64,000 bases of DNA from Morella rubra (Eukaryota > Streptophyta > Magnoliopsida > Fagales > Myricaceae), in contig CM025849.1 in the NCBI GenBank assembly GCA_003952965.2, positions 6,421,947-6,485,946 of the forward strand. The letters run 5' to 3'. A program made the translations under genes and the position numbers. Positions 10,577-23,054 of this stretch are shown here, piece after piece (the stretch's first letter is position 1; each line of letters starts with the position of its first letter). Below the pieces are notes generated by a model that was not told where the DNA came from, did no database searches, and was given only the letters and a program-made list of their open reading frames with translations.

Positions 10577-12540
10577 ATGGAGAAGCAAGAAGCAAAAGGG
10601 CTTGGCCGCCGGCTGGTGTTCGTGGTATATCCTTTCCAAGGGCACATAAATCCCATGCTTGAGCTAGCCACTATCCTCAACTCTAAGGGCTTCTCAATCA
10701 CCATAGTACACACCGAATACAACTCTCCCGACCACTCAAAGCACCCCGACTTCAGCTTCGTGTCCATACCAGAGGGCTTATCTCAAACAATTTTATCATC
10801 AGGCCGGGACTTTGCCACTACATTTTTGGCTTTCAATAACAATTGTGAAGCTCCATTTCAGCAGTACATGGAGAAGTTGTTGGAAGTGGAGAACCCACAA
10901 GATCGGGTTGCTTGTGTTGTCTATGACGGGCTCATGCACTTCGCTCAAGTTGTGGCTGATCGTGTCAAACTTCCGGGGATCAGTTTACGCACAAGTGCGG
11001 CTGCGACGTTGCTTGCCTTCGCTGTCTTTCCTCATCCTCAGGAGCAAGGCTATATCTCCTTCCAAGGTACCAAAAGATATTTACAGATTTGAACGTCTCC
11101 ATTTAATTCAAAATTAATAATAGTCCGATATGGTGCCAAGGATGTGGATCTGGTCTGGTGGAACAGCCTGCACCTTATATGAAGATTAGTCAAGATTACA
11201 ATCAAATAACTGATTAAGAAATTCTTATGACAATTTGCATTTTAAAGGAGATGAGCAACTATGGGGAGCAACTTAATAGGAGTCAGAGAAGATCAAGATC
11301 TCTTAAGAGCTGAAACAGAGATCTCACTTACTAAATGTTTGCTGGCTTTCCATCAAAGCATCAGTAATAATATTCCTTGAATTATTCTATCCATGGTGGC
11401 TTTCTAAAGAATTGGAAGAGTGAGGGAAAAGGAAAGGTCAACATATCATGATGAAGCGCATTTGATGCCGGACGTGTAGGAAATGTAGAGAATTGTCAGC
11501 TAATATAGCCGAATGGTCGTTTTCTTCTTATTTTGTCTTTGGGCAAACAAGTAGAAGGTTTGACCCAGAATCTAGGCAGTCTATGATTAAAACGCAGAGT
11601 CTCTGAAGTGTACTTATAATATGTTGTCCAATTTTCGTCTGTGTCCATTTTTGTTACAGATTCTGTGTGTCAAGCCCAAGTGCCTGAGCTCCAGACCCTT
11701 ATGCTTAAGGACCTCCTGGTATCCATGACAGAAAAACCAACAACTTCCTTATTAGAGATGAGAGCCACTGTGACAAATGCAACAAAAAATGCTTCTGCAA
11801 TAATAGTGAACACAATGCACTTCCTTGAAGAACAAACGCTAAAAGTGGTTCAAAAATATTTCCATGCTCCAATTTTTACTGTTGGACCTTTTCATAAGCT
11901 AGCTCCAGCTGCCTCTACTTCATTACTAGAGGAGGATATGAGTTGCATTTCCTGGCTTGACAAACAAGAACCGAAATCTGTTATATATGTAAGCTTTGGC
12001 AGCGTGGCAAGCATGGAGGAGAAGGAGCTGCTCGAGATAGCATTCGGGCTAGCCAACAGCGAGCAGCCTTTCTTGTGGGTGGTTAGACCCGGTTCAGTTT
12101 GTGGTTCGGAATACGTTGAGCTTTTGCCAAAGAATTTCTGGGAAAGCGCAGGAGGAAGGTGTTGCACCGTGAAATGGGCACCCCAAAAGGAAGTGTTGGC
12201 GCATGATGCAGTGGGAGGATTCTGGAGCCATTGTGGTTGGAATTCCATACTGGAAAGTGTCTGTGAAGGAGTTCCAATGCTATGCCACCCATTCTTTGGG
12301 GATCAAGGCTTGGGCGCGAGGTATGTGTGCCGTGTGTGGAAGGTTGGCTTGGAGTTGGAGGGTGTCTTAGAAAGGGGGAAGATAGAGAAAGCCATAAGAA
12401 CATTAATGGCGACCACTGAAGGGTTGGAGATAATACAGAGAGCAAAGGCTTTGAAGGAAAAAGCTGAGCTTTGTCTGAGTGAAGACGGTTCATCCTACAA
12501 TGCCTTGAATGAATTAGCACAACATATATTATCATTCTGA
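10577..12540 (+). CDS. UDP-glycosyltransferase, UGT76-like, copy 2
   Basis: This tandem paralogue of the gene at 7213 has the same exon lengths (10577-11066, 490 nt; 11660-12540, 881 nt) and the same split Asp codon, again giving 456 residues. The intron is shorter (593 versus 1067 bp). The catalytic motif PFQGHINPM and the VVYDGLMHF motif are present. The PSPG box at 336-379 begins WAPQKEVLAH, reads HCGWNSI where copy 1 has HCGWNST, and LCHPFFGDQ where copy 1 has LCRPFFGDQ. Differences cluster in the acceptor-side N-terminal half (for example around residues 69-80), so substrate preference may differ. An in-frame TTG lies 3 bases before the chosen ATG; the ATG aligns with copy 1. The gene looks intact. 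Confidence 0.93.
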
Positions 12541-12705
12541 TTTTTCCCCATACTCAGCCATCGAAAGTCGGCCTCATCCTCCAACAATCAGAAGGAGACA
12601 CTCAAGCATCAATATAAAGGTAGGCCTAGAAAAGCTTCAACTTGAGACCATGATGTAGAGCTTCACCAAAAATGATTCAGAATATTTAATGTGTCCAATT
12701 GGTAT

Positions 12706-13030
12706 TGTTTTTTTTTTTTTTTTTTTGCTAAAAATGCTAATATCATTCAACAAGAAATGGAAATACAATGACAGTAGGGAAATCACAAAATGCAAGCCCA
12801 GAACACAAAGATCCCAAGGGGCCAGCCAAGACCAAAGGGAGATATAGATCGAAACATCACAGAAAAATGATCAGATGACCATAGCAAAGGAATTGGGACA
12901 CCAAAAGAACCAAGAGAACCACAATCGGATCTAAGATCCGTATCCAAGTTGAAAACCCCCGCAGGATGTGGAGCCATGGTTCATTTCAAGGAACCAAGAT
13001 TTAGATCAGTATCTGACTGTCTCCAAGAGA
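12706..13030 (-). mobile_element. 3' end of an L1-type LINE (fragment)
   Basis: On the minus strand the sequence ends with a GATATTAGCATTTTTAGC segment followed by a ~21-base poly(A), seen on the plus strand as T21 at about 12706-12726. This is the usual tail of plant L1 LINEs. The adjoining minus-strand frame (12783-12977) contains PFGLGWPLGIFVFWACIL, which resembles low-complexity LINE 3' ends. Only the 3' end is present, as expected for a 5'-truncated insertion. The 5' limit is approximate and I did not find a target duplication. Confidence 0.6.
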
Positions 13031-13466
13031 CCTGAGGACATAAAATCCTAATCAATGATTGATCCTTACCATATAAGTAATTGCATCAACCACTTAAATC
13101 CAGTATGTCAAAACTTTCTAGAAGGTTATTTTGTAATAGGTAAATGGCAGCAACCTGAAATCAATAATCTTATATAGATCATCATGTCAGGAATCATCTG
13201 ATCTAGTTTTGTTGTGAGAAAAGATTCAGTGGCAGTAATCAAAGGATATATGTATGAGGAGAACAGATTTTGAAGCATTGTCGATAGGCTAACAGTTTGG
13301 AGACAAGAAGTAAATAAATCGGTCAGACGATAATTGTGGCGTTCGGAGTGCATTTGAAACCTAGTTCAAACAAAGCAGAGGTAGCTCAAATTTATTTGGT
13401 CTACTGTTGCTTTATATGGTAGCTAGACATCAAACCCCAGAATAACAAGGCTCTGATCATAATTTA

Positions 13467-14400
13467 AGGTCAGTTTGTTTGCTTTCGTAATTTGTTTTAC
13501 TTGTTTTCAGATATTTAGTAAGCACTTGAAAATAAAGTCAAAGTAAAAAGTTTTCAAGTTAATTGTAAAAACTCTATTATTTTTAGAAAATAAACTAAGC
13601 TCAAATTTTCTGTAAACCAAAACTTTTTTTTTTAGGAATATTATGGTACACTCCATATCTATAGACAAAACCAATTAATTATTGGCTTGCTGTTAAACCA
13701 CATGCAAAATGACTGAAATGCCCCACCAAAACAAAATTATTAAAAAATAAAAGAATGATATATAAATAAAAAGTAATATTTTTTAAATAAAAATTGAATT
13801 TGAAGGTTGCATATGATAATTTTATATTCTTCGTTGAGGCCACATGGACACTTCTCCCTTAGTTGGCTAACAGCAATTGAACTGAAACCAATTTTATCGC
13901 AAAAGTTTACCTCAAAACCTCCACATTGAAAGCAGTACCTTAGGGATTAAAATATTAAATTTTTAAGAAAAATTCATGCCACAGTGCAACCTATGATTGG
14001 CGTTGAGATGAAATCTAAAATCTGATAAACATCATTCCATTTGTTGGCTAATGACAATAGGATGGAGATCGATTTATCCAAAAAGCTTACCTCAAGAACC
14101 CGACGGTTATGATTGGCGTTGAGATGAAATCTAAAATCTGATAAACATCATTCCATTTGTTGGCTAATGACAATAGGATGGAGATTGATTTATCCAAAAA
14201 GCTTACCTCAAGAATCCGACGGTTGAAAATTAATACCTGAGGGACTAAAATGTCAAAAATGTAAACTACAGAGAATTGTACAATAATTAAAATACGTAAA
14301 TCATTAAGCGTGTCAAACATTAAAAAAATATTTTAAAAGAATAACCAAACACTGATAATTTTACCTAAAATAATAATTTTACAGTCAAACAAAGTGACCC
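13467..14400. mobile_element. PIF/Harbinger-like non-autonomous element (934 bp)
   Basis: The termini are inverted repeats: AGGTCAGTTTGTTTG on the left, and GGGTCACTTTGTTTG read inward from the right end. TTA directly flanks both sides (13464-13466 and 14401-14403), the 3-bp target duplication typical of PIF/Harbinger elements. No transposase frame is present. The interior contains the 116-bp tandem repeat listed separately. Confidence 0.7.
13993..14224. repeat. 116-bp tandem duplication inside the Harbinger-like element
   Basis: Two head-to-tail 116-bp units (13993-14108 and 14109-14224) start ATGATTGGCGTTGAGATG and end CCGACGGTT. They differ at only two or three bases, so the duplication is younger than the element. 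A more diverged relative of the second half lies just upstream at about 13860-13935. Confidence 0.85.
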
Positions 14401-14910
14401 TTAGTTGCTTACATATCATAAGCCTACAAAAGAGAAGAATAACAATATTGTCTGCTTGCTTGAACTCCTCCCCTCCAAAAGCATGAGAGAGACAAGGAAA
14501 CCAATATTCTTTTTAAATTAACTAATAAAAAAAGCATGTATAACTCACATACTTATACATATCAATAACCAGTTCTTTAAACATTACTGATACGTCAGTT
14601 TTTTTTCTCTCTTTTTTTTGACTCATGAGGGCTTAAGCCGAAAAGAAAAAGATCTACACATCTGAACCTGAAGGAAGTTGGCAGAGGCGTGTGGTGTATG
14701 CTATCCATGACTCTTCTGCAGTTGTGCCCCTCTTTGTCTTTGGAAGAAAAAAAAAAACTTCCCTTTTCACATGAACCTGAAGGAAAAGCAAATTAAGGAA
14801 CGTCGTGGTGAGTTGAATGTTCCAACTCCATTTTCTATATATATAAAATCTTATGTTGGTTTTACCATCGAAATACTCGGTAGCAATTTTCTGCTCTCCC
14901 TTGCAAATTG

Positions 14911-16060
14911 ATGCAGAAAGTGATGGAAAAGCAAGAAGCAAAAAGAGTTGGCCGCAGGTTGGTGCTTGTGGTCTATCCTTTCCAAGGTCACATAAATCCT
15001 ATGCTTCAGCTCGCCACCATCCTCAACTCCAAAGGCTTCTCAATCACCGTAGTGCACCCTGAATTCAACTCTCTTAATGTTTCGAAACACTCTCACTTCA
15101 CCTTCGTGCCCATACCAGACGGGCTATCTAAAACCAATGTCTCGACTGAAAATGCAGTGCCCACCATATCCGCTCTTAAAAAGAATTGTGAAGATCCACT
15201 TCAGCGATACTTGGAGCAGATGTTGGAAGCAGAGGATTCCCATGATCGGGTTGCTTGTGTTGTTTATGATGGGCTCATGCACTTTGCTCAAGTTGTTGCT
15301 GACCGTCTGAAACTTCCTGCACTTCGTGTACGCACAAGCGCGGCTGCCTCTTTGCTTGCTTTCGCCCTCATTTCTCTTCTAAGCTTGGAATTAATATTGC
15401 TAGGGTGCCAAGGGTGTCCTGCTCGAACACTCTGCACCCTGGACCATACTTTAGAAGAGAAAAAGAGAACAGTTGAGCATGCTTAATTGTGCCAGGGCAA
15501 GAAATTGAAGATAAGGCTTTTTTTTTTTTTTTTTCTGAATAATCAGCTTGCAGACAGATAACACCATGCCTTTTATGCCCAAGGACCCCAATTTCTTAAG
15601 AAACGTAGAATTGTCAAGTTGTGGTTCAATCAGGTCTGTAATTTCTTTTCCATGCTATTTCAGCTAAACCCAAATATGATTACAGACCACAAGAACTTAC
15701 CGCTACAATTCTCATCCAGTCTGAAGCATGACATCCTTGCCAATTTTCTCCATTTTTGGTCTCCGGTAAATAATCCTATTCCCGTTTGTGTTACAGATTT
15801 TCTGAGAGGAGACCAAGTGCCTGAGCTTCAGTCCCTTATGCTTAAAGTTAAGGACCAACATGACACGAAACCCAACCGCCTTATCGGAGCTGAGAGCTGT
15901 GGCGGATGCAACAAAAAATGCTTCAGCAATAATAGTGAACACAATGCACTTCCTTGAACTGCAAACTCTGACAAAAGTCTCTGAACATTTCCGACGTCCG
16001 ATTTTTATAATAGGCCCTTTCCATAAACTAGCTCCAAGTGCTCCAGACTCTGAATTTCAT
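14911..16060 (+). pseudogene. UDP-glycosyltransferase, UGT76-like, copy 3, truncated pseudogene
   Basis: Exon 1 is recognisable and open from the ATG at 14911 (the ATG at 14923 aligns with copies 1 and 2). It keeps PFQGHINPM and VVYDGLMHF. Near 15365 the reading departs from the paralogues: the last ~17 codons of exon 1 and its splice donor are replaced by unrelated sequence. An exon 2 remnant follows from about 15797 (after TTACAG), with DQVPELQSLM. A frame change follows, then DATKNASAIIVNTMHFLE and GPFHKLAPSAPDS, and homology stops near 16060. The second half of the enzyme, including the PSPG donor box, is missing, so no glycosyltransferase activity is expected. Confidence 0.9.
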
Positions 16061-16807
16061 CTCTTTGACTGCAGAGCTTGGGAATTCTTTTTCTTTTTTC
16101 CTTCCCAATAATCTCAAGCTTCATAATTGAGATGATTAGGTATATGTACTCGAAGCATTGGAGTTGTATTCTAAATTTAGCTTGTTCACTTATAATGAAA
16201 ATTTTTAGGGTAAAACTATGGCCATAAACTGTGATCAAGTTTAATGGTTACACACATCTTTAGGATAAAAAGGAATATGTTTATCAGAATATAAATGATA
16301 ATAAATGAGAATTCCATCGGACTTTTAATCGTTTTCTCTGAATTTTTGAACAAAATCTCTGTTTAACATCTTTTGTAATTTCATAATTTCTTCCGGACAA
16401 GTGTCAACTCATGCGATTATAACTTCAAAGATTTAAAAAAACATTATCCAAGTTCTGAAAGGAGTGATTTTAATGACGGGAAGTTTGAAGGTGAGTTTGA
16501 ATCCTACTACTGTTAAACAAGTGGACTTAACATTGAATATATTGGAGGGTAGATTAGTGTAACATTACCAAGGAGGTAACATAACCCAAATTTTAAGGAG
16601 ATTAATTGAAAGTTTGGAAATGGAGATTGCATTGGTCCCATGAAGCATAAATATTGATGGGTGAGGCATTTTCCGACCCACTTAGCCAAGTTCGGCCCAG
16701 CAAAAGCGCAAGGAGCCCGATAGAGCACTCCTTGAAGAAGGAAGGTCTATGGGCCGGGATATTCAGAGAATCAGAAACAGATCATGCGGGCCCTAAGAAA
16801 TAAACCT
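16061..16807. other. intergenic, nothing recognised
   Basis: AT-rich sequence with no frame, repeat boundary or RNA gene that I can support. The missing end of UGT copy 3 is not found here. Confidence 0.5.
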
Positions 16808-17440
16808 AAGGGTGGCATTAATTCCGTTAGGAATTGAAATTAAAGGTTCCGAAAATCTTATTCTGATTTTGATCTCATCGAAATCGTAATTGGAAGTCAT
16901 TTTTAAGTAATTTTCGAAACCGATATTTTTAGTTCTCTTTTTCTAAAATATAAAATAAAAATAGATCTCAAAATAAAATATAAGATATGAAATTTGTTTG
17001 AAAGTTTATTTTAGAATTTAAATTTTAGATTAATATTTTATTTTTATTGTTAATTTATGATGACTACTACAAAATACTGAAATTTTCAGTTTTGATTTTC
17101 TTTTTTTTTTTTTTTTTTAAAAAAAATAGAACTCAAAAAAAGTAAACATTAAAATTTAATAATTTTAATTTAATTATATATATCATCATATTATTTATGA
17201 TTAATAACGAAAAATCTTCAAAAAATTCAGCCCAAAAAATATTTTTCGCCTATTAGGGTATCAAAAAATATGTCAAAAAAAGCTCACATGCTAAATTAGA
17301 GTTTTGATTCCAATTCCAAAAATTATAGTTCTATTCCGGTATCGAAAGGAAATCGAATTAAAGAAATCGTATTTCAATAAGTACTGAAACGAAACTGAAA
17401 TTAATTATTCCTATTACATTCGTTCCGATACCTATCCTTA
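16808..17440. mobile_element. probable hAT-type MITE (~630 bp)
   Basis: The left end reads TAAGGGTGGCA and the right end reads inward as TAAGGATAGGTA, a weak terminal inverted repeat. The interior is AT-rich with CCGAAAATTTT-like and GGTATCG/ATTCCGG words also found in the better-supported element at 37648-38296, to which it may be related. I could not find a convincing 8-bp target duplication, so the call is tentative. Confidence 0.4.
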
Positions 17441-17731
17441 AAGGAAGACGAGGGACTCCGCGTCCACAGCCTCATCCAATCAATTGAAAATAACCTTCTC
17501 GCCATAGAGAAAGCTCTCGCACCAAGTCTCATCAGCCGTACGAGGCCACTGCGCAAGAAAAGAGGGCTTTCTCCTCCCGAGAACGCCGAATCACGTATAC
17601 CTTTGGCACGAGACATTTCTTTGAAAGAAAGCAAGGAGGCGCCGTGTGGGAGTCACCTCTCCTTCCCATTCCAATCAGAGCACCCCTCCGCCTATAGTGA
17701 AAACGGCCTCAAAGGGGTCTATGATTTGTAG
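17441..17731 (+). pseudogene. orphan exon-like open frame, gene unidentified
   Basis: A 96-codon frame with no ATG runs from the right edge of the preceding MITE to a TAG at 17729. It is GC-rich against AT-rich surroundings and reads like real protein: LRVHSLIQSIENNLLAIEKA (helical, amphipathic), then a basic stretch RTRPLRKKRGLSPPENAESR, ending SAYSENGLKGVYDL. I do not recognise the family. Upstream codons are not found, so it is either the 3' exon of a gene whose 5' part was displaced or a captured fragment. It lies about 600 bp upstream of ABCI6 on the same strand and might alternatively belong to an upstream regulatory region. Confidence 0.4.
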
Positions 17732-17822
17732 GAGAAGACGTGAGACGTCCTTTCCGCCACTTACTACCGCCCTAGAGGGGTCCCAAGTGACTCTCGTATA
17801 AAAACTCTTGGGGCATATTCTA

Positions 17823-18046
17823 AACACACAACAAATTACTTTGGTATTCACGTTAATCGAGTTATTAAAATTTTAATACAATAAAATAATTATAATATAA
17901 TATTTTTTTATTAAATTATTACTTTTCATTATAATAAATATAAAAAATTCATTCAAATTATTTATTTTTTTACTTTTTTATTAATTTTATTATCTTTAAA
18001 TTTTAACTTCCCTAAAATTTTAATTCTCAGACACAAAACTCATCCT
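17823..18046. mobile_element. Tourist-like MITE, family 1, diverged copy
   Basis: This shares the order of AT-rich blocks with the copies at 28387 and 46408: AATAAAATAATTATAATATAA, TTATAATAAATATAAAAAATTCATTC, AAATTATTT and CAGACACAAAAC. The ends are worn. It lies about 300 bp upstream of the ABCI6 start codon. Confidence 0.5.
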
Positions 18047-18344
18047 ACGAGAAAGCTCCGCTTACATTAGCGTAAAGGAAGAAATCAGCATTTGTAAGAA
18101 GGCTTGATAGCTGCTCATACCTTTTGAGTCGGGGCAGGTCATTTTTGGCACCATCAAATATCACTTTCTTTTGATAATTAACAAATATATATCACTTACC
18201 AAAGAAAGAAATTATATTGTCAAAACAAGAAAAAGCAAAATCTTACACCCGAATGTGGCGAATATGTATATCATGAAACATTAGGCATAAAGGAGAGTTT
18301 TGTCCCGAGCTCAACACGGTACCGTCGTCTCCAGCTTCTCTCCG

Positions 18345-21300
18345 ATGGCTCTATCTTCATCTCCAACTTCTCTTCAATTCTCCCATTACACCCGGCCGTT
18401 AGCTTCTTCATTTTCTTCTTCTTCTCCAGTTGTTAGATTCACGCCCCCGAATTTCCTCCAATTTACGCTTCCTGCCTTCCGACCCCTCCGTGGACGTTCA
18501 AACAACAGGCGGCATCTCACGGCCTTGACTGCCGCTCTCTCCGCCGTCGATTCTCCGAACGCTTCCGGTAGCCAAGACGAGAAGAAGCTCCTGCTCGAAG
18601 TGAAAGACCTGACGGCCGTAATAGCAGAATCCAAGCAACAAATTCTCAAGGGCGTTAACCTCGCTATCTATGAAGGAGAGGTCGGTTAATCCCCTCCGTT
18701 AGTCTTTTTCATTCGGTTCCCGAATTGAAGGGAGGGAGGATAGTATTGGAAGTTCTATTTTATGTTCTTATAAAATGTCTTCTCTGTTGTGTCAGTAGGT
18801 TCACGCAATTATGGGAAAGAATGGTTCCGGGAAGAGCACATTGGCAAAGGTTAGAACTTTTAATAACTTCATTGACTCACAGCGGTGTAAATGACAAGCA
18901 TTTAGCTGCTCTAAACACAATGGAGTCCATTCACCTTGCTAAACACGAAAAAGAAGAAAGAAGAACTAGTAACCAATTGTGAAGCTATTTCAGGTAAGAA
19001 AGAATGATATGTGGGAAATACAAGCAGAGAAATTTTGGGTATTTGGCTATGGTATGTGAAGTCATGTGCCCATGTTTCAGGTGGCGATAAAAACACTATT
19101 CCAAAACTTTCCTAGTATCTTTTATAAGAAAGCCTTTTTAAAGAAATTTTTAGTTTGTGAGAGACTGTACATTGTAGGTTCTTGTCGGCCATCCAGATTA
19201 TGAAGTTACGGGAGGTAGTGCAGTGTTCAAAGGGGAGAACTTGCTGGAAATGGAGCCAGAGGAAAGGTCACTTGCCGGGCTCTTTATGAGCTTCCAGTCC
19301 CCTATTGCGATCCCTGGGGTGAACAATATTGACTTTCTGAATATGGCTTATAATGCACGGAGAAGAAAACTTGGTCAGCCAGAGCTTGGACCAATTGAGG
19401 TTCGGAATTATATGCAAAGGCCTTCATCTTTGATTTATTATTATCTTGAATATGATAAAATTCTAATTGGATGTTGTTTTAGTTAGATATATGGTTCTGT
19501 CCTATGAAAATATGTGCTTTGAGTATAAGTTATTTGAGTGGGGATTTGACTAAGTTTGGATACCTTCATTTTCTAAGACCTTAAATAACTCGAACCCTTT
19601 TTTCAAAAAGAGAGTAAGAGAGAGAGAGAGAGAGAGTCTCGTTATGATTGAACTGAAGGCATATAATGTATGGATTTCTATAAAATTGTCTCGATGTAAA
19701 GCAGTACATAATCCTTTAAATTGAAGCTTCTTGTATGTCTTTCAGTGGTCAACCCTGATTAGTTGATGAGGAACAGTAGAGCTAACCTCACTTTAATTGT
19801 GAGTAAGGCTAAGTTATGTTGAGTTGAGTTTTTTGATCATATATTCCTCCCAAGATATTTTGCCTAATTTATAGGCAAATGAGTATGCACTCATCTCCTA
19901 TTTAAAATACTAGAAAATCTGGCAATGGTTATTATAGTTTGTTCTCTGTGGAATTTTTTGGGAATCTCCTTGATTAAGCCTCTTAAACTATGGACAATGA
20001 ATTGGGTAATGTTTTGTATCCATTTAGGTGGCATTTTGTAAAGGGTTTTACTATTGTTTGGCTAAACTGAATAAGGAGCTTAGATATGTAGATATTTGAG
20101 AAGTTGGGTTTCCTTGATGTGTTATTTTCCTTTGCCTCACTTTGTTGTTGTTAAATTTATGCTTTTGTTGATCTATTTGTGATGGCTACCACCTAATCAC
20201 TAACATGGTGATCGCCTTTGCAGTTCTATGCTTACATTTATCCCAAACTTGAACTTGTGAAGATGAAGGCAGACTTTCTTAATAGAAATGTCAATGAAGG
20301 ATTCAGCGGTGGTGAAAGAAAGCGGAATGAAATTTTACAACTTGCAGTATGAATATATTTCTATCTCATTGTCAGTATTTTGTAATTTTAACCAGGAAGT
20401 TACTTTTGAAATTTAACTCTTCTGTTGTATCTTGGATGTATTGTGGGGTTAGAATACTGTTCTTCCATGGAAGGCAGAGAAAAGATAAAATTAACATTTG
20501 AGTGGCATAACTATTGGACCTATTATATTTTTGGAGCTGATATCTGTCATCTTTAGGGAACTCACTGTCTATAGCAATTGAAGTAGTTTGAGATGCAGGT
20601 ATGAGATTCGAGTCGGGAAGGCCAAAAACGATCTGGATTTTATTGATGCAGATATACTAATTCCACTTGTTTTTCCGAAAATGTGATTGTAATGACACTG
20701 CTTTACTACTTTAGTCACATTTGCCCGCTCTAAATAATATGCGTTATGTTGTCCTGACCTCGAGAAGTGGCTAGCCACATAGGAGCCTTATTAAAACTGG
20801 AATTTTAAAAAACTTGCATATTGGGCTTTCTCTTTCAAGTTGTTGAATGATAAAATTTTCTCAATCGTACACTTCCTTTTTCACTTGTTTCTTTTTTTTG
20901 GGGGGGAGGGGGGAGTAGTCATTTTGCTTTTCCTTTTCCTTTTTTTTTTTTTTTGGAAAGAAAGCTTTGACAGTTCTTTTATATCTTGTGTTGTATAGAT
21001 ATATTCCGTCTCTTTTGTCTTAATTTCCTTTTTTATATCCAGGTTCTGGGTGCAGAATTGGCTGTTCTGGATGAAATTGATTCTGGACTGGATGTTGATG
21101 CTCTTCGAGATGTAGCAGAAGCAGTGAATGGGCTTTTGACTCCGCAGAAGTCATTGTTGATGATTACTCATTATGAACGTCTTTTGAATACAGTAAAGCC
21201 TACGTATATCCACATCATGGTAAGTTATTTGAAGATTGCAGAGTTGACTTAATATATATTTTGGATTTGGGGTTGGCCATGTGGTGAGGGAGTGGGTTTG

Positions 21301-22002
21301 GCACATGCCTATCTGTATGTTGCAGAGACGATAAAAGTTGATGGAAAGAAAGCTCTTTTATGGAATTTTTCATGGAGAATCTATATTAATCTCTGCTTTG
21401 CATGTATGTAGGATTTTTTAATGATTGCATGAAATAGCATAGTTTAGTGACGGAGGCTAGATACTTGACGGAGGTTGGGATGGGATGGGGATCGAGTTGA
21501 GCCTTGGCTCGCCTCTAACTTTTCAAGCCTTCAAAGCTGCAGCTCTAGGCCTGGTCTTTCTTATGCCTTAGGTGTTGGCTCAACAAAAGCAATAGCAATA
21601 TTCTAGACGATGGACTGGCTTCAATTACCATGGAAACCAGAATGGAGTTATCCTATTTCCATCAGAATTGACTAATATGTGCTTCTCTTGCACTTTCTAT
21701 TTTTATCTTGTTGGAGTCTAAATTATTTCACCCCTTGGATGTGCCAAATTATGGTGTAAACTTTATTGTTTGATGAGGTCATGAATCAGAATTTGGTTCC
21801 TGTGTTAAGGCACTCCTTGTGCTACTGAAACAGTTTCAGATAGTATAGTGCTCATAGATACTGTATCTACATCCCCGTTTTGATCAGTTTATATATTTGA
21901 ATCCATGCGTTTCAGGAGGATGGGAAGATTGTGAAGACAGGAGACATTTCAATAGCAAAACTTCTGGAGGATGAAGGGTATCAAGCAATTTCTGCATCAT
22001 AA
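18345..22002 (+). CDS. ABCI6: ABC transporter I family member 6, chloroplastic (SufC ATPase)
   Basis: Six exons (18345-18680, 18799-18849, 19178-19399, 20224-20346, 21043-21219, 21916-22002) encode 331 residues, all with GT-AG introns between whole codons. The product is the plastid SUF-system ATPase, which works with SufB/SufD to build iron-sulfur clusters in the stroma. The Ser/Pro-rich N-terminus of about 60-70 residues is a chloroplast transit peptide. Walker [10 protein letters not shown] is at about 118-126, the ABC signature [10 protein letters not shown] at about 228-237, Walker [13 protein letters not shown] with the catalytic D-E at 254-255, and the switch His in MITHYERLL at 287. 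No membrane segments are present, as expected. An in-frame TTG lies 45 bases upstream; the ATG gives the expected transit peptide. Confidence 0.95.
19617..19637. repeat. (GA)n microsatellite in ABCI6 intron 3
   Basis: About ten GA dinucleotides lie within the long third intron. Confidence 0.85.
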
Positions 22003-22131
22003 CTGCGTGGCAATTGATTTTGGTAGTCTCTCTCTCTCACACCCTCTCCCTCTTTGATAACTTAAATAATTATGCCACAATTAACAATGAAAAGGAACGA
22101 GTTTTTTTTTTTTTTTTTGCTATAACTGAGC

Positions 22132-22290
22132 CTGTGTTTGGCAACCAAAAAAATTTGCTATCATTTATTCACAAGCTCCAATACTTTTTTATAAATTCCA
22201 ACAATTATTTTACAAACTCCAATTCCTTTTTCACCAATTCCAAGAGAATCTATACTACGTCCAACTAAAAAAGTGTCCATCCAAACACAG
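22132..22290. mobile_element. small fold-back MITE, family 2
   Basis: The ends are perfect 10-bp inverted repeats, CTGTGTTTGG and CCAAACACAG. The ~160-bp interior is built of ACAAACTCCAA/ACCAATTCCAA blocks, as in the fold-back region near 1630-1840. It lies about 130 bp past the ABCI6 stop codon and may fall in its 3' UTR. Confidence 0.65.
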
Positions 22291-23054
22291 CCGAATATGA
22301 GAGTTTTGCTTGATTTAAGCTGGACCTCCCTATTTTGACGGGGGTCATCAAGTTGAAGTAGTTCAATTCCAGGCTTGTTGATCCAGGTCAGTGCAACTGC
22401 CTCTGCGCAGCTGGATGTGTCTCATAACTTGCTGGGCATGTTTCGATCTATAGAAGTGGGACAGTCATTTGCACTTACTAAACCAAGAGACGTTCTAGTA
22501 TATTGAAACCTAAAAGATCTCGTTGACTAGTTTTAAAGGAAGTTTTTTTGGTTTGGAAGGGATATACGAAATTCTCCAAATAGGGTATGAAGGCAAAACT
22601 CAGTTTTTTCTGGACTCATGTTCATATTATGGGAAATGGCAAAAGTAGCTCTGACTATAGGATTCAGCTTATAATCTGGGGATGAGTATTTCCTACAATT
22701 TGCTGCTTGAATTGCACTGTAATTTGGATAGAGATAGACACAACAGGTGGACTCCACTGTAGCATTCACGTTGTTCGAAACTTTACATGAATAACATTAA
22801 ATGGTATAGGGTCTATCTGTTATGTCAATCTTTCTCTAAATTACACTGTGCAATTAAAGCAGCAAATTGCAAAGGATCCTGGTCCATAGTCCGGCTTCCA
22901 TTTTTTGGCCTTATTATGTTGCATCTGAATAATTTTCTCTTTAACCAACGAAATTATATATTAAGGTTAGACATTTATTAGCAATTAAGACAGTAGGGGT
23001 TCCCTTTCTTCAGCTTCTTTTCATAATCTTTTGTCAAAGATTTTCAGGATTTCT
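22291..23054. other. intergenic, ABCI6 downstream
   Basis: No gene is recognised. The segment ends where sequence matching the UBP copy B-copy C junction (54772 onward) begins. Confidence 0.5.
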
